Assembly: GCF_003259365.1 (NCBI RefSeq)
Contig: NZ_QLLY01000001.1
Coordinates: forward strand, 682,001-746,000
Reading direction: 5' to 3'
From: Streptomyces sp. PsTaAH-137
Lineage (GTDB): Bacteria > Actinomycetota > Actinomycetes > Streptomycetales > Streptomycetaceae
DNA length: 64,000 bases
Positions 52,136 to 60,097 of this stretch are shown here, piece after piece; positions within the stretch are counted from its first letter, which is position 1, and the number at the start of each line of letters is the position of its first letter. Under the pieces are notes generated by a model. It made no database searches. It was not told the origin of the DNA and saw nothing but the letters and a program-made list of their open reading frames with translations. Position numbers and translations under genes: made by a program.

Positions 52136-52291
52136 GCCTACTCCTTCACTTCAGGTCTTCCGGAGCGCGCGTGATGTGGGGACGCACGTCCGGAACGGCC
52201 TCTCGAGGGTGGGGCCAAGAGGCGCGAAGGGACATGGAGTCAGCCCTGTGGGGCAGGGTCGACTCCCGTAAGCGGAACGGCCGTTGACGCT

Positions 52292-52327
52292 TGGCCTAGA
52301 CCATACAAGTGGCTGTGTTCCTGTCAA
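52292..52327 (-). promoter_or_regulatory. LPMO promoter with DasR-type (dre) box
   Basis: On the minus strand TTGACA (52327-52322), a 16-bp spacer and TATGGT (52305-52300) form a good promoter. TGGTCTAGGCCA (52303-52292) overlaps the -10 and start site and matches the DasR consensus TGGTCTAGACCA in 11 of 12 positions. Repression relieved by glucosamine phosphates is expected from known chitin regulons. Confidence 0.78.
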
Positions 52328-52368
52328 GGTCCAGTCGGCCCGTGCGAAGCCCGCGGGGCCGCGACGCA

Positions 52369-52407
52369 CAGTGCCCCCGGTCGCCGGGCGGCGACGCGGG
52401 GGCACTG
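52369..52407 (-). terminator. terminator of the response-regulator operon
   Basis: CAGTGCCCCC (52369-52378) pairs with GGGGGCACTG (52398-52407), and inside it GTCGCC (52380-52385) pairs with GGCGAC (52390-52395) around a GGGC loop. It lies 52 bp after the response-regulator stop. Confidence 0.85.
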
Positions 52408-52458
52408 GGGGACAGGCGGGCTGAGCTGGGGCGGGGTGAGGCCCGCCGTGCGGGCCGG

Positions 52459-52887
52459 TCAGCTTCGCGGAAGCTGGGTGGCCGTCTCCAGGTAGAAGGT
52501 GTCGATGCTGCGGACCGCCGCCTCGAAATCCTCCAGATTGACCGGCTTCGTGACATACGCGTTGGCGTGCTGGTGGTAGGCGTCGGTGACGTCGTCGGGC
52601 GCCGCGGACGTGGTCAGCACGACCACCGGGACGGCGCGCAGGGCGGCGTCGTCCTTGAGGATGCGCAGCAGCTCCCGCCCGTTCATTCGCGGCATGTTCA
52701 GGTCCAGCACGATGAGGTCCGGGAGCGCCGTCTCCGGGTCGCGCAGATACTCCAGGGCCTCCAGCCCGTCGGCGACCTGCGTGAGATTGCGGGTGCTGTG
52801 CTGGGCGAGAGCGTCCTGGATCAGCAGGGCGTCGGCGAGGTCGTCCTCGACGAGCAGGACGTCGTAGGAGCGAGGAGCAGCGATCAT
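52459..52887 (-). CDS. single-domain response regulator (Rcp1-like)
   Basis: 142 residues, a receiver domain only. Acidic pocket 'LLVEDDLADA', phospho-acceptor Asp62 in 'IVLDLNMPRMNG', Thr in 'VVLTTSAAPDD', and the conserved Lys in 'AYVTKPVN'. Receivers of this type (Rcp1-like) pair with CHASE3 or phytochrome-like kinases and act by protein contact. The ATG overlaps the stop of the upstream 121-residue gene (ATGA). The CHASE3 histidine kinase just across the divergent promoter is the likely partner. Confidence 0.9.
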   Translation of the reverse strand: MIAAPRSYDVLLVEDDLADALLIQDALAQHSTRNLTQVADGLEALEYLRDPETALPDLIVLDLNMPRMNGRELLRILKDDAALRAVPVVVLTTSAAPDDVTDAYHQHANAYVTKPVNLEDFEAAVRSIDTFYLETATQLPRS

Positions 52888-53249
52888 GGTGTGGTACTCC
52901 GGGGGACGAGTGGGGGGCACGGACGGCCGTCATGGGTGATGAGCCCGGGCCAGCGGCGGCGCGCCCCCTGACGGCTGAGGTGTGTCGCTTCGCCGATCTG
53001 AGGGTAACCGGCGCCCGCGGCGGCGGCGTCGCGGGCCGCTTCGCCCTCCAGTTCGCTGACCGCGTGCTGGAGCGCGGTCAGGACGCGGAGCCGCCGCAGG
53101 GCATTGCGGGGCGCTTCGCCGCGGAGATCGTGATCAGGGACATAACCGACCTGCGGGACGAGGTCGGCGACGAGGTTCTGGACGGCCTGGACGGCCAGTT
53201 CCTCGAAGGTACGGCTTCCAGGGAGAGGTGACGGATCATTTCCTGGCAT
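52884..53249 (-). CDS. small protein upstream of the response regulator
   Basis: 121 residues of unknown family. A helical N-terminal half ('TFEELAVQAVQNLVADLVPQVG') and 'ALQHAVSELEGEAARDAAAAG' precede a short helix-turn-helix-like segment 'YPQIGEATHLSRQGARRRWPG', of the kind found at the C-terminus of small Streptomyces DNA-binding proteins. It may bind DNA near its own promoter. The message is probably leaderless: a TACGGT -10 ends 6 nt before the ATG. It is coupled to the response-regulator gene. Confidence 0.7.
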   Translation of the reverse strand: MPGNDPSPLPGSRTFEELAVQAVQNLVADLVPQVGYVPDHDLRGEAPRNALRRLRVLTALQHAVSELEGEAARDAAAAGAGYPQIGEATHLSRQGARRRWPGLITHDGRPCPPLVPRSTTP

Positions 53250-53255
53250 ACCCGA

Positions 53256-53296
53256 ACCGTACCGTCGCAGAATGCACGCGACAACAACTGTTGTCG
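53256..53296. promoter_or_regulatory. promoter and palindrome between the 121-aa gene and the histidine kinase
   Basis: On the minus strand TTGTCG (53284-53279), a 17-bp spacer and TACGGT (53261-53256) give a leaderless promoter. CGACAACA (53279-53286) and TGTTGTCG (53289-53296) form a perfect 8-bp dyad around AC that overlaps the -35. The palindrome is placed to affect both divergent genes. Confidence 0.65.
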
Positions 53297-53365
53297 TTGG
53301 CGTATCGTATCGACGCTGCTGCCGTCGGCATCAGGCCTCGTGGCGGTCCAAAGGAGCACAGAAGC

Positions 53366-54946
53366 ATGGACGTGGGCGGAGGCCGGCGCGAGCCGGTGGG
53401 CATAGCCCGTTGGACGACCCGGCGGTGGCTGACGACCGGGGTCGCCGCCAGCGCGGTCGTGCTGCTGATCCTCGGGTCGCTGGGCGCGTGGGCGCTGAGC
53501 ACCACGTCACGGCTCACGGACGAGGTCGTCCAGTACCGCTCCCCGGCCCTGATCAACGCGGTGCGCCTGGAGGCGGCCCTGGTCAACCAGGAGACCGGTG
53601 TCCGGGGCTACGGGCTCACCGGCCGCCGCGACTTCCTCACGCCCTACACGCAGGGCCGGGCGGACGAGAAGACCGCGCTGACGTCGCTGGACCGGCTCGT
53701 CGCAGGATCCGGCGAGGCCGAGAAGGACCTACGCGAGGTGCGGACGGCCGTCGCGACGTGGCAGCGGCAGCTGGCGCGCCCGGTCGCCGAGGCGTCGAGC
53801 GCCGACGCGGTCCGGACGGCCGCCGGGCGGGCGGCGGACGGCAAGCGGCTGTTCGACGCCGTGCGCGGCTCGCTCTCCCGCCAGCAGGACCATCTGCTGG
53901 CCGCCAGGATGCGGGCGGGCGACGACCTCGACGCGGCGCAGCGCCTGAGCAACCTGGTGTTCATCGCCATCGCCGTCGTCATCGTCGTCCTGATGTGCGC
54001 CATCTTCTACGGGCTGCGGCGCGGCGTGACCGGCCCGCTGACCCGCCTCGGCGACGCCGCGCGGGACGTGGGCCGCGGCGAGTTCGACCGGCAGGTCCCC
54101 GCGACCGGGCCGGCCGACCTCCAGCAACTGGCTCGCGACGTCGACGGGATGCGCGAGCGGCTGGTGCGTGAGCTGGCCAGCAGCGAAGAGGCCCGCACGC
54201 TGCTCGACCAGCAGGCCGACGACCTGAAGCGCTCGAACGCGGAGCTGGAGCAGTTCGCGTACGTCGCCTCCCACGACCTCCAGGAACCGCTGCGGAAGAT
54301 CTCCAGCTTCACGCAGCTGCTCCAGCGCCGCTACGGCGACAAGCTGGACGAGCGGGCGGACCAGTACATCGCCTTCGCCGTGGACGGCGCCAACCGTATG
54401 CAGGTCCTCATCAACGACCTGCTGATGTTCTCCCGGGTGGGACGTGTCCACGACGAGCGCTCCGTGTCCCTGGAGAACTCCCTGAACGCCGCGGTCGACG
54501 CGCTCAGCGTGGCCGTGGAGGAGTCGGGCGCGCGCATCGAGCACGACGAACTGCCGACCGTGCGGGGCGACGCCGGACAGCTGGGCCTGCTCTGGCAGAA
54601 CCTGCTGTCCAACGCCATCAAGTTCCGCGCCCCCGACCGCCCTCCGCACATCCACGTGAGCGTCCGCGAGGAGGACGACATGTGGCGCTTCACCGTGCGG
54701 GACAACGGCATCGGCATCGCCCCCGAGTTCCGCGAGAAGGTCTTCGTGATCTTCCAGCGGCTGCACACCCGCGAGGCCTATCCGGGCACCGGCATCGGCC
54801 TCGCGATGTGCAAGAAGACCGTCGAGTTCCACGGAGGCACCATCAGCGTCGACCCGGTCGACGGCGACGGCACCTCGATCAGCTTCACGTTCCCCCTCCA
54901 ACCGTCCGCCTCGGCGGCCGACAGCGAAGGATCGCTGCTGCGATGA
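53366..54946 (+). CDS. CHASE3-HAMP sensor histidine kinase
   Basis: 526 residues. Membrane helix about 22-44, extracytoplasmic CHASE3 domain about 45-190 ('RLEAALVNQETGVRGYGLTGRRDFL' region), second helix about 197-216, HAMP about 216-270, coiled coil, and HisKA with His303 in 'VASHDLQEPLRKI'. The ATPase follows with 'LLWQNLLSNAIKFRAP' (N box), 'DNGIGIAPEFREKVFVIFQRLH' (G1/F boxes, in two parts) and 'GTGIGLAMCKKTVEFHGG' (G2). It would phosphorylate the adjacent receivers. The ATG at 53366 follows AAAGGAG. The stop overlaps the next start (ATGA). Confidence 0.9.
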   Translation: MDVGGGRREPVGIARWTTRRWLTTGVAASAVVLLILGSLGAWALSTTSRLTDEVVQYRSPALINAVRLEAALVNQETGVRGYGLTGRRDFLTPYTQGRADEKTALTSLDRLVAGSGEAEKDLREVRTAVATWQRQLARPVAEASSADAVRTAAGRAADGKRLFDAVRGSLSRQQDHLLAARMRAGDDLDAAQRLSNLVFIAIAVVIVVLMCAIFYGLRRGVTGPLTRLGDAARDVGRGEFDRQVPATGPADLQQLARDVDGMRERLVRELASSEEARTLLDQQADDLKRSNAELEQFAYVASHDLQEPLRKISSFTQLLQRRYGDKLDERADQYIAFAVDGANRMQVLINDLLMFSRVGRVHDERSVSLENSLNAAVDALSVAVEESGARIEHDELPTVRGDAGQLGLLWQNLLSNAIKFRAPDRPPHIHVSVREEDDMWRFTVRDNGIGIAPEFREKVFVIFQRLHTREAYPGTGIGLAMCKKTVEFHGGTISVDPVDGDGTSISFTFPLQPSASAADSEGSLLR

Positions 54947-56157
54947 CAGCGCTCGATGGGACGTCCACCGCACCCTGCCGGATCCTGCTGGTGGAGGATG
55001 ACGCCGGGGACGCCCTGCTCGTCGAGGAACTGCTGCTCGACACCGACCTCGACCACGTCCTGGTCCACTGCCGCACCCTGGGTGAGGCCCGCGAGACGCT
55101 GACGGCGCGGCGCAGCGACTGCATCCTGCTCGACCTGCATCTGCCCGACGCCTCCGGGGTCGGCGCCGTCGCCGAACTCCTCGACGCGGCCGGGGACGCC
55201 GCCGTCATCGTCCTGACCGGACTGGCGGAGTCCCAGGCCGGAGTCGAGGCGCTGGCCGCCGGCGCCCAGGACTACCTGGTCAAGGGCAAGGTGGAGCCCG
55301 ATCTGCTGCAGCGTGCCGTGCGCTACGCCGTGCACCGCAAGCAGGCCGAGCGGGCCAACGCCAATCTGCAGGCGGGCAAGCTGCGCGCCGAGGAGAACGC
55401 CCGCCTGGAGCGCGGCCTGCTCCCGGCGCCCATGCTGTCGTCCGGCGACGTCGTCGCCACCAGCCGCTACTTTCCCGGCCGCCAGCAGGCGCTGCTCGGC
55501 GGCGACTTCCTCGACGTCGTGGAGACCCCCGACGGACAGGTGCACGCCGTCATCGGCGACGTCAGCGGCCACGGCCCGGACGCCGCGGCCCTGGGCGTGT
55601 GCCTGCGCATCGCCTGGCGCTCCCTGACCCTGGGTGGCCATCGCGGCGGAGCGCTCCTGGAACTCCTGGAGCAGATGCACATCGCCGAGCGCAGCACCAC
55701 CGATCTGTTCACCACGTGCACCCTGGTCACCGTGGACCGGAACACGGGCACCGCATCCCTCCACCTCGCCGGTCACCACGCGCCGCTGCTGACCTCCCAC
55801 GGACGCTCCCGGGAACTCGGCATCCAGCACGGAGTGGCCCTCGGCATAGCCCCGGGCCTGCACAAGTGGCCGGTCACCACCGTCCGGCTGCCGCCCTCCG
55901 GCTCCCTGCTGCTCTACACGGACGGCCTGGTCGAGGGGCACGTCGACGAGAGTGCCGAGCGGCTCGGCGTCGACCGGCTGCTCGCCATCATGGACGGGTG
56001 CGCGAACGCCGACGCGGGCACGCACCTGGACCGCATCCTCGACGAGGTCCGGGTCCGCAACGCCGGCCGGCACACCGACGACCTCGCGGTTCTGCGGCTC
56101 GACTGGTCCGGGCTGCCCGCGGTGCCGTCCCAGCGCACCCGGGCCGGAGTGCGCTGA
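54943..56157 (+). CDS. response regulator fused to SpoIIE-type PP2C phosphatase
   Basis: 404 residues. The N-terminal receiver has 'ILLVEDDAGDAL', Asp64 in 'ILLDLHLPDASG' and Lys in 'DYLVKGKVEPD'. A coiled linker (about 125-165, 'RKQAERANANLQAGKLRAEENARLER') leads to a PP2C domain with 'LLGGDFLDVVE' (metal Asp), 'VIGDVSGHGPDAAALG', 'LLLYTDGLVEGH' and 'HTDDLAVLRL'. It should dephosphorylate an anti-anti-sigma factor when its receiver is phosphorylated. It is translationally coupled to the histidine kinase, forming a kinase-to-phosphatase pathway. Confidence 0.92.
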   Translation: MTALDGTSTAPCRILLVEDDAGDALLVEELLLDTDLDHVLVHCRTLGEARETLTARRSDCILLDLHLPDASGVGAVAELLDAAGDAAVIVLTGLAESQAGVEALAAGAQDYLVKGKVEPDLLQRAVRYAVHRKQAERANANLQAGKLRAEENARLERGLLPAPMLSSGDVVATSRYFPGRQQALLGGDFLDVVETPDGQVHAVIGDVSGHGPDAAALGVCLRIAWRSLTLGGHRGGALLELLEQMHIAERSTTDLFTTCTLVTVDRNTGTASLHLAGHHAPLLTSHGRSRELGIQHGVALGIAPGLHKWPVTTVRLPPSGSLLLYTDGLVEGHVDESAERLGVDRLLAIMDGCANADAGTHLDRILDEVRVRNAGRHTDDLAVLRLDWSGLPAVPSQRTRAGVR

Positions 56158-56286
56158 CCCCTCCTCCCAGTCGTCCTTCCGTCCGGAAACGGTCCGCCCG
56201 GGACGCGGGCCGCGCCCGCAGGCAGCATCATCGGGAGAGCGGGGACGACACGCCTGCGCAGGCTCCGGGCGGAGGGAGTGAGCCCC

Positions 56287-58455
56287 ATGGAGAGGACCGT
56301 GCCGGGCCGGGTGGTGCGCGTGGCCGCCTTTGTGGGGACCGTGCTCGCCACGGTCTGCGTCATCCTGGCGGCGAGCCTGCGCGGCACCGTGCTCGCGCCG
56401 GACTTCTACGCCTCGGCCCTCGACCGGGAGCACGCCTACGACCGGCTCTACGACCAGATCCTCGTCGATCCGCGGACGGCGCCGACGACCCGGCAACTCC
56501 TCGCCCAGCTGCCGGTCCCCGAGGCGCAGGTGACGTCCAACATCAAACTGGTGCTGCCGCCCGACACGGTCCGCGCCCTCGTCCGCCAGCAGATCGACGC
56601 CACCGTCGGCTACCTCAACGGCAGCCGGTCCACCCTCGACCTCACCGTCGACCTGCGGCCGGTGCTGGCCAACCTCGACCAGCTCGCCCAGATCTACCTG
56701 GGCGACCTCGTGGCCGGCGTGCAGAACCAGTCGGAGCCGGACTTCCGGAAGTTCTCCGCCGACGTCTCCGCCGCGCTGCGCGAACTCGCCGCGGGCCGCG
56801 CGCCGCAGGGCGTGCCCCAACTGTCGCTGACCGAGAAACAGGCGGAGGCGGCGACCGCCGCGCTGCTCGCCGTCGCCCCCGAGAACCAGCGGCAGGCCCT
56901 GCGCGGCGAGGTGGAGACCGCGCTCGCCGACGGCGACGTGGCCACCGCGCTGGCGGCCGTCGCCGCCTCCGCGCAGACCGACCGCTCGGGCTCGGCCGTC
57001 CGCCGGCTCCAGGAGAGCCTGGACGGCGGTACCTGGGACCCCGCCACGGTGCTCGCCGCGTCCGGTGACGATCTGCGGGCGGTGCACGACATCCGGCCCT
57101 ACACCTCCGTGGGGCTCGGCCTGGTGGAGGCGCTCGCGGCGGTGGTGCTCGCGCTGTGCCTGGTCGCGCTGTGGATCACCGGCCCGGAGCGCCCGGGCCG
57201 CAGGCTCCTCGGCCTGGCCGGACCACTCTTCGGCGGCGCCGCCCTGGTCGCCGTGGCCGTCGGCGTCTGGGAACTGCTCGGCGACGGACGGCTCGTCACC
57301 CCCTCCGCGTCCTGGCCGCCCACCCTGAACCGGCTCATCGACGACGTGCAGGACCGCGCCCACGGCATGCTGCTCGACACCGTCCTGCTGACGGTCCTGG
57401 TCGCCGTGGCCGCCGCCGTGCTGCTCGCCGTCGCCGGGCGCCTGCTCGACCGGCGCCGCACGCACACCGCCGCCGCCTGGCGGGCGCCCGCGATCGGACT
57501 GGGAGCGGCCGGGCTGGCCGTGGCGGGCATCGTCGTGACCCCGCTGCTCACCGCCGCCTCCGCCCCGCGCCTGTGCCAGGGCAGCGCCGCGCTGTGCGAC
57601 CGCCCCTACGACGACGTGGTCCAGCTGACGGCGCACAACGCGATGTCGACGACCGTCGACCGCTTCATCGGGCCGCTCCAGGACCCGGACATCACCGCCC
57701 AGCTGAACGACGGCGTACGGGCCCTGCAACTCGACACCTACCGCTGGGAACGGCCCGAGGAGATCACCGCGCGACTCGACGAGTCCGACTTCACGGCCGA
57801 GCAGAAGCAACTCGTCCGGCGAGCCGTCAACACGATCAACCCGCCCCGCGACGGACTGTGGCTGTGCCACGCCGTGTGCCGGGCGGGCGCCGTCGCCCTC
57901 GTCCCGGAACTGCGCGAGATCGGCGCCTGGATGCGGCAGCACCCCACGGACGTCGTCACCTTCATCGTGCAGGACGAGATCAGCGCGAGCGACACCGAGC
58001 GGGCCTTCCACGAGGCGGGCCTCGACCCGCTGCTGTTCACCCCCGACGCCGACCCCGACCACCCCTGGCCGACCCTCGGGGAGATGATCGACAGCGGCCG
58101 GCGGCTCGTCGTGTTCGCCGAGGACGCCGACGGCCCGGCCGCCTGGTACCGGAACTTCTACCGGTACGGGATGGAGACCCCGTTCGCGTTCCGTTCGCCG
58201 CAGGACATGACCTGTTCCCCGCACCGGGGCGGCACCGGGAAACGACTGTTCCTGCTCAACCACTTCATCACCGACAACGGCGGCAGCCGCCTGGACGCGG
58301 GCACGGTCAACGCCCGCGGGTTCGTCCTCGACCGGGTCCACCGGTGCGAACGCGAGCGCGGCCACCCGGTCAATTTCGTCGCCGTCGACTACGCGACGAT
58401 CGGCGACGCCGCGGGCGCCGTCCGTGCCCTCAACGAGGAACGCGCGACGGGCTGA
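56287..58455 (+). CDS. membrane protein with PI-PLC-like phosphodiesterase domain
   Basis: 722 residues. One N-terminal membrane helix (about 12-33) precedes a helical extracytoplasmic region of about 220 residues. Three membrane helices follow (about 275-300, 305-335 and 365-420 region). The C-terminal 280 residues form a PI-PLC X-type TIM barrel beginning at 'VQLTAHNAMST' (His450 in place of the usual THDS), with 'LNDGVRALQLDTYRW', 'WLCHAVCRAG' and 'PTDVVTFIVQDE'. I chose the ATG at 56287, 8 nt after GGAGGGAG. The substrate is unknown. Confidence 0.82.
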   Translation: MERTVPGRVVRVAAFVGTVLATVCVILAASLRGTVLAPDFYASALDREHAYDRLYDQILVDPRTAPTTRQLLAQLPVPEAQVTSNIKLVLPPDTVRALVRQQIDATVGYLNGSRSTLDLTVDLRPVLANLDQLAQIYLGDLVAGVQNQSEPDFRKFSADVSAALRELAAGRAPQGVPQLSLTEKQAEAATAALLAVAPENQRQALRGEVETALADGDVATALAAVAASAQTDRSGSAVRRLQESLDGGTWDPATVLAASGDDLRAVHDIRPYTSVGLGLVEALAAVVLALCLVALWITGPERPGRRLLGLAGPLFGGAALVAVAVGVWELLGDGRLVTPSASWPPTLNRLIDDVQDRAHGMLLDTVLLTVLVAVAAAVLLAVAGRLLDRRRTHTAAAWRAPAIGLGAAGLAVAGIVVTPLLTAASAPRLCQGSAALCDRPYDDVVQLTAHNAMSTTVDRFIGPLQDPDITAQLNDGVRALQLDTYRWERPEEITARLDESDFTAEQKQLVRRAVNTINPPRDGLWLCHAVCRAGAVALVPELREIGAWMRQHPTDVVTFIVQDEISASDTERAFHEAGLDPLLFTPDADPDHPWPTLGEMIDSGRRLVVFAEDADGPAAWYRNFYRYGMETPFAFRSPQDMTCSPHRGGTGKRLFLLNHFITDNGGSRLDAGTVNARGFVLDRVHRCERERGHPVNFVAVDYATIGDAAGAVRALNEERATG

Positions 58456-58557
58456 CCCGGACGGCTCACCTCCGCATCCCGGGGCCCGGTCGCCGCGTAC
58501 GCGCGGGTGACGGGGGAACGCGGGTGGGACCCGACAGCCGGAGCGAGAAGAGGGTCC

Positions 58558-59148
58558 ATGGAACGCGTGAACGTCTTTCTGGCCAGACACCTCTGGGTGC
58601 AGCTTCTGCTGGGCGTGCTCGCGGGTGCCGTGGTCGTCCAACTCCTTTACCCGCAGGGCTCGTTCGGCGCGATCCTGATACGCACCGTGTTCTCGTCCTT
58701 CGGCGGTGTGTGCTTCGTGCTGGTGATGCGGCGCAAGGAGCGGCGGGCCGCCGGCAGCACCGACGGTCTGATCTCCCTCGACCGGCGGCTGCGCACCGGC
58801 GACGTCCCCTCGGATCCCGGTGAGCGGCAGGCCATGCGCAGGCTGGTCGACCAGCGTCTGCACCGGACCCGGCACCGCAAGGCCGTGCTCGCCTTCCTGA
58901 CGGTCCTGTTCGTGGGGGTCACCGTCGGGACGGCCTTCACGGCGGGGCCGCGCCAGACGATCGGGATCGCGATCGTGACCGTGGTGTTCCTCTCCTGGAT
59001 GGCGTACATCAGCAGCCTCCAGAACCGCCGGCTGCACGCCATGGACGCCGCCCTCAGAGGCGCGCCCTCCGGTATCGCCTCCCCGGCGACGGACGGCACC
59101 CCGCCGGCGCACGAGCCCGTTCCCGCGCCGCCGCACCGCATGCCCTGA
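58558..59148 (+). CDS. four-helix membrane protein of unknown function
   Basis: 196 residues. Two membrane helices near the N-terminus ('LWVQLLLGVLAGAVVVQLLY' and 'GAILIRTVFSSFGGVCFVLVM'), a charged cytoplasmic loop ('RLRTGDVPSDPGERQAMRRLVDQRLHRTRHRK'-type region), two more helices ('AVLAFLTVLFVGVTVGTAF' and 'TIGIAIVTVVFLSWMAYI') and a Pro-rich tail. I do not recognise the family. The ATG at 58558 follows GAAGAGGG. It sits between the PLC-like gene and the PP2C gene. Confidence 0.72.
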   Translation: MERVNVFLARHLWVQLLLGVLAGAVVVQLLYPQGSFGAILIRTVFSSFGGVCFVLVMRRKERRAAGSTDGLISLDRRLRTGDVPSDPGERQAMRRLVDQRLHRTRHRKAVLAFLTVLFVGVTVGTAFTAGPRQTIGIAIVTVVFLSWMAYISSLQNRRLHAMDAALRGAPSGIASPATDGTPPAHEPVPAPPHRMP

Positions 59149-59227
59149 CCCCTCCGGCCCGCCGGGGTGCGGCCCGCGCCGACTGCGGGCACGCTGGAGG
59201 GGCAGCCAGGCAACCGGAGAGCGAGCC

Positions 59228-60082
59228 ATGTTCCGCAGCAGGTCGGTCGACGACGGCGAAGAGTTGCTCGAACGGCTCGGGACGATGACGGCGCGCGCCC
59301 GCGAGCTGGCCGCGACCCAGCGCTCCCGCGTCGAGCTGGCGGTGGAGCTGCAACGCGGCATGCTGCCCCGCGACCTCCCGCACCCGCCCGGCATCCGGGT
59401 CGGTGTCGGATACACCCCGGCCACCCATGGGCTCAACGTCGGCGGCGACTGGTACGACGCGTTCACCCTTCCGGACGGCAGCATCGGCATGTCCATCGGC
59501 GACGTGCAGGGCCACAACATCGAGGCGGCCGCCTTCATGGGGCAGGTCCGCGTCGCCCTGCGCGCCCTGGCCTCGGTGACCGCGGACCCCGGCGAACTGC
59601 TCGCCCGGACGAACGACCTCCTCGTCTCACTCGACGCCGACCTCTTCGCCACCTGCACCTTCATGCGCCTCGACCCCCGCACCGGGGTCCTGGACTGCGC
59701 CCGTGCCGGGCACATCCCGCACATCTGGGCGACCGCCGACGGCCGCTCCGGCGTCGACGACAGGGAGGGCGGACCGCCCCTCGGTGTGCTCCAGGGCGCC
59801 GCGTACCCCGTCGCCCGCCACCGGCTCACCGAGGGCGGCGTCTTCGTGCTCCTCACCGACGGCGTGGTGGAGGGCCCGGCGCTGAGCCTCGACGAGGGTC
59901 TGCGCCAGGTCACCCGGCTCGCCGAGGTCGCCGTCGTCGCCGGCATGAGCATCGACGCCCTCGCCGGGGCCGTCATGAAACTCGCGGACTCCGTGGGCCA
60001 CGAGGACGACGCGGCCGTGCTCGTCGTCGGCTACGACGGAGGCCCCCGCTGGCGGCGGCCCACGGAGGCGCCACCCGCCTGA
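59228..60082 (+). CDS. SpoIIE-type PP2C serine phosphatase
   Basis: 284 residues. A short N-terminal coiled coil ('ELLERLGTMTARARELAATQRSRVEL' in part) leads into the PP2C domain: 'LQRGMLPRDLPHPPGIRVGVGY', 'NVGGDWYDAFTLPDG' (metal Asp), 'IGDVQGHNIEAAAFMGQVR', 'LLTDGVVEGPALSL' and 'HEDDAAVLVVGY'. Soluble, with no sensor of its own. The MASE1 sensor gene starts 15 bp downstream; in other proteins the two domains occur in one chain. Confidence 0.9.
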   Translation: MFRSRSVDDGEELLERLGTMTARARELAATQRSRVELAVELQRGMLPRDLPHPPGIRVGVGYTPATHGLNVGGDWYDAFTLPDGSIGMSIGDVQGHNIEAAAFMGQVRVALRALASVTADPGELLARTNDLLVSLDADLFATCTFMRLDPRTGVLDCARAGHIPHIWATADGRSGVDDREGGPPLGVLQGAAYPVARHRLTEGGVFVLLTDGVVEGPALSLDEGLRQVTRLAEVAVVAGMSIDALAGAVMKLADSVGHEDDAAVLVVGYDGGPRWRRPTEAPPA

Positions 60083-60097
60083 TCGGACGCGGCGCCG

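Larger units (their letters stand above)
52136..52458. other. intergenic region upstream of the LPMO gene
   Basis: 323 bp. It holds the LPMO promoter with the dre box (52292-52327) and the terminator of the response-regulator gene (52369-52407). The 5' leader of the LPMO message would be about 150 nt; it contains no obvious gene. Confidence 0.7.

Noticed and set aside
54778..59976. Open frame of 1732 codons on the minus strand opposite the kinase, PP2C and PLC-like genes
   Set aside because: Stop-free only because of the high third-position G/C of the real genes on the other strand; composition is Gly/Arg/Ala/Asp-rich with no known family.
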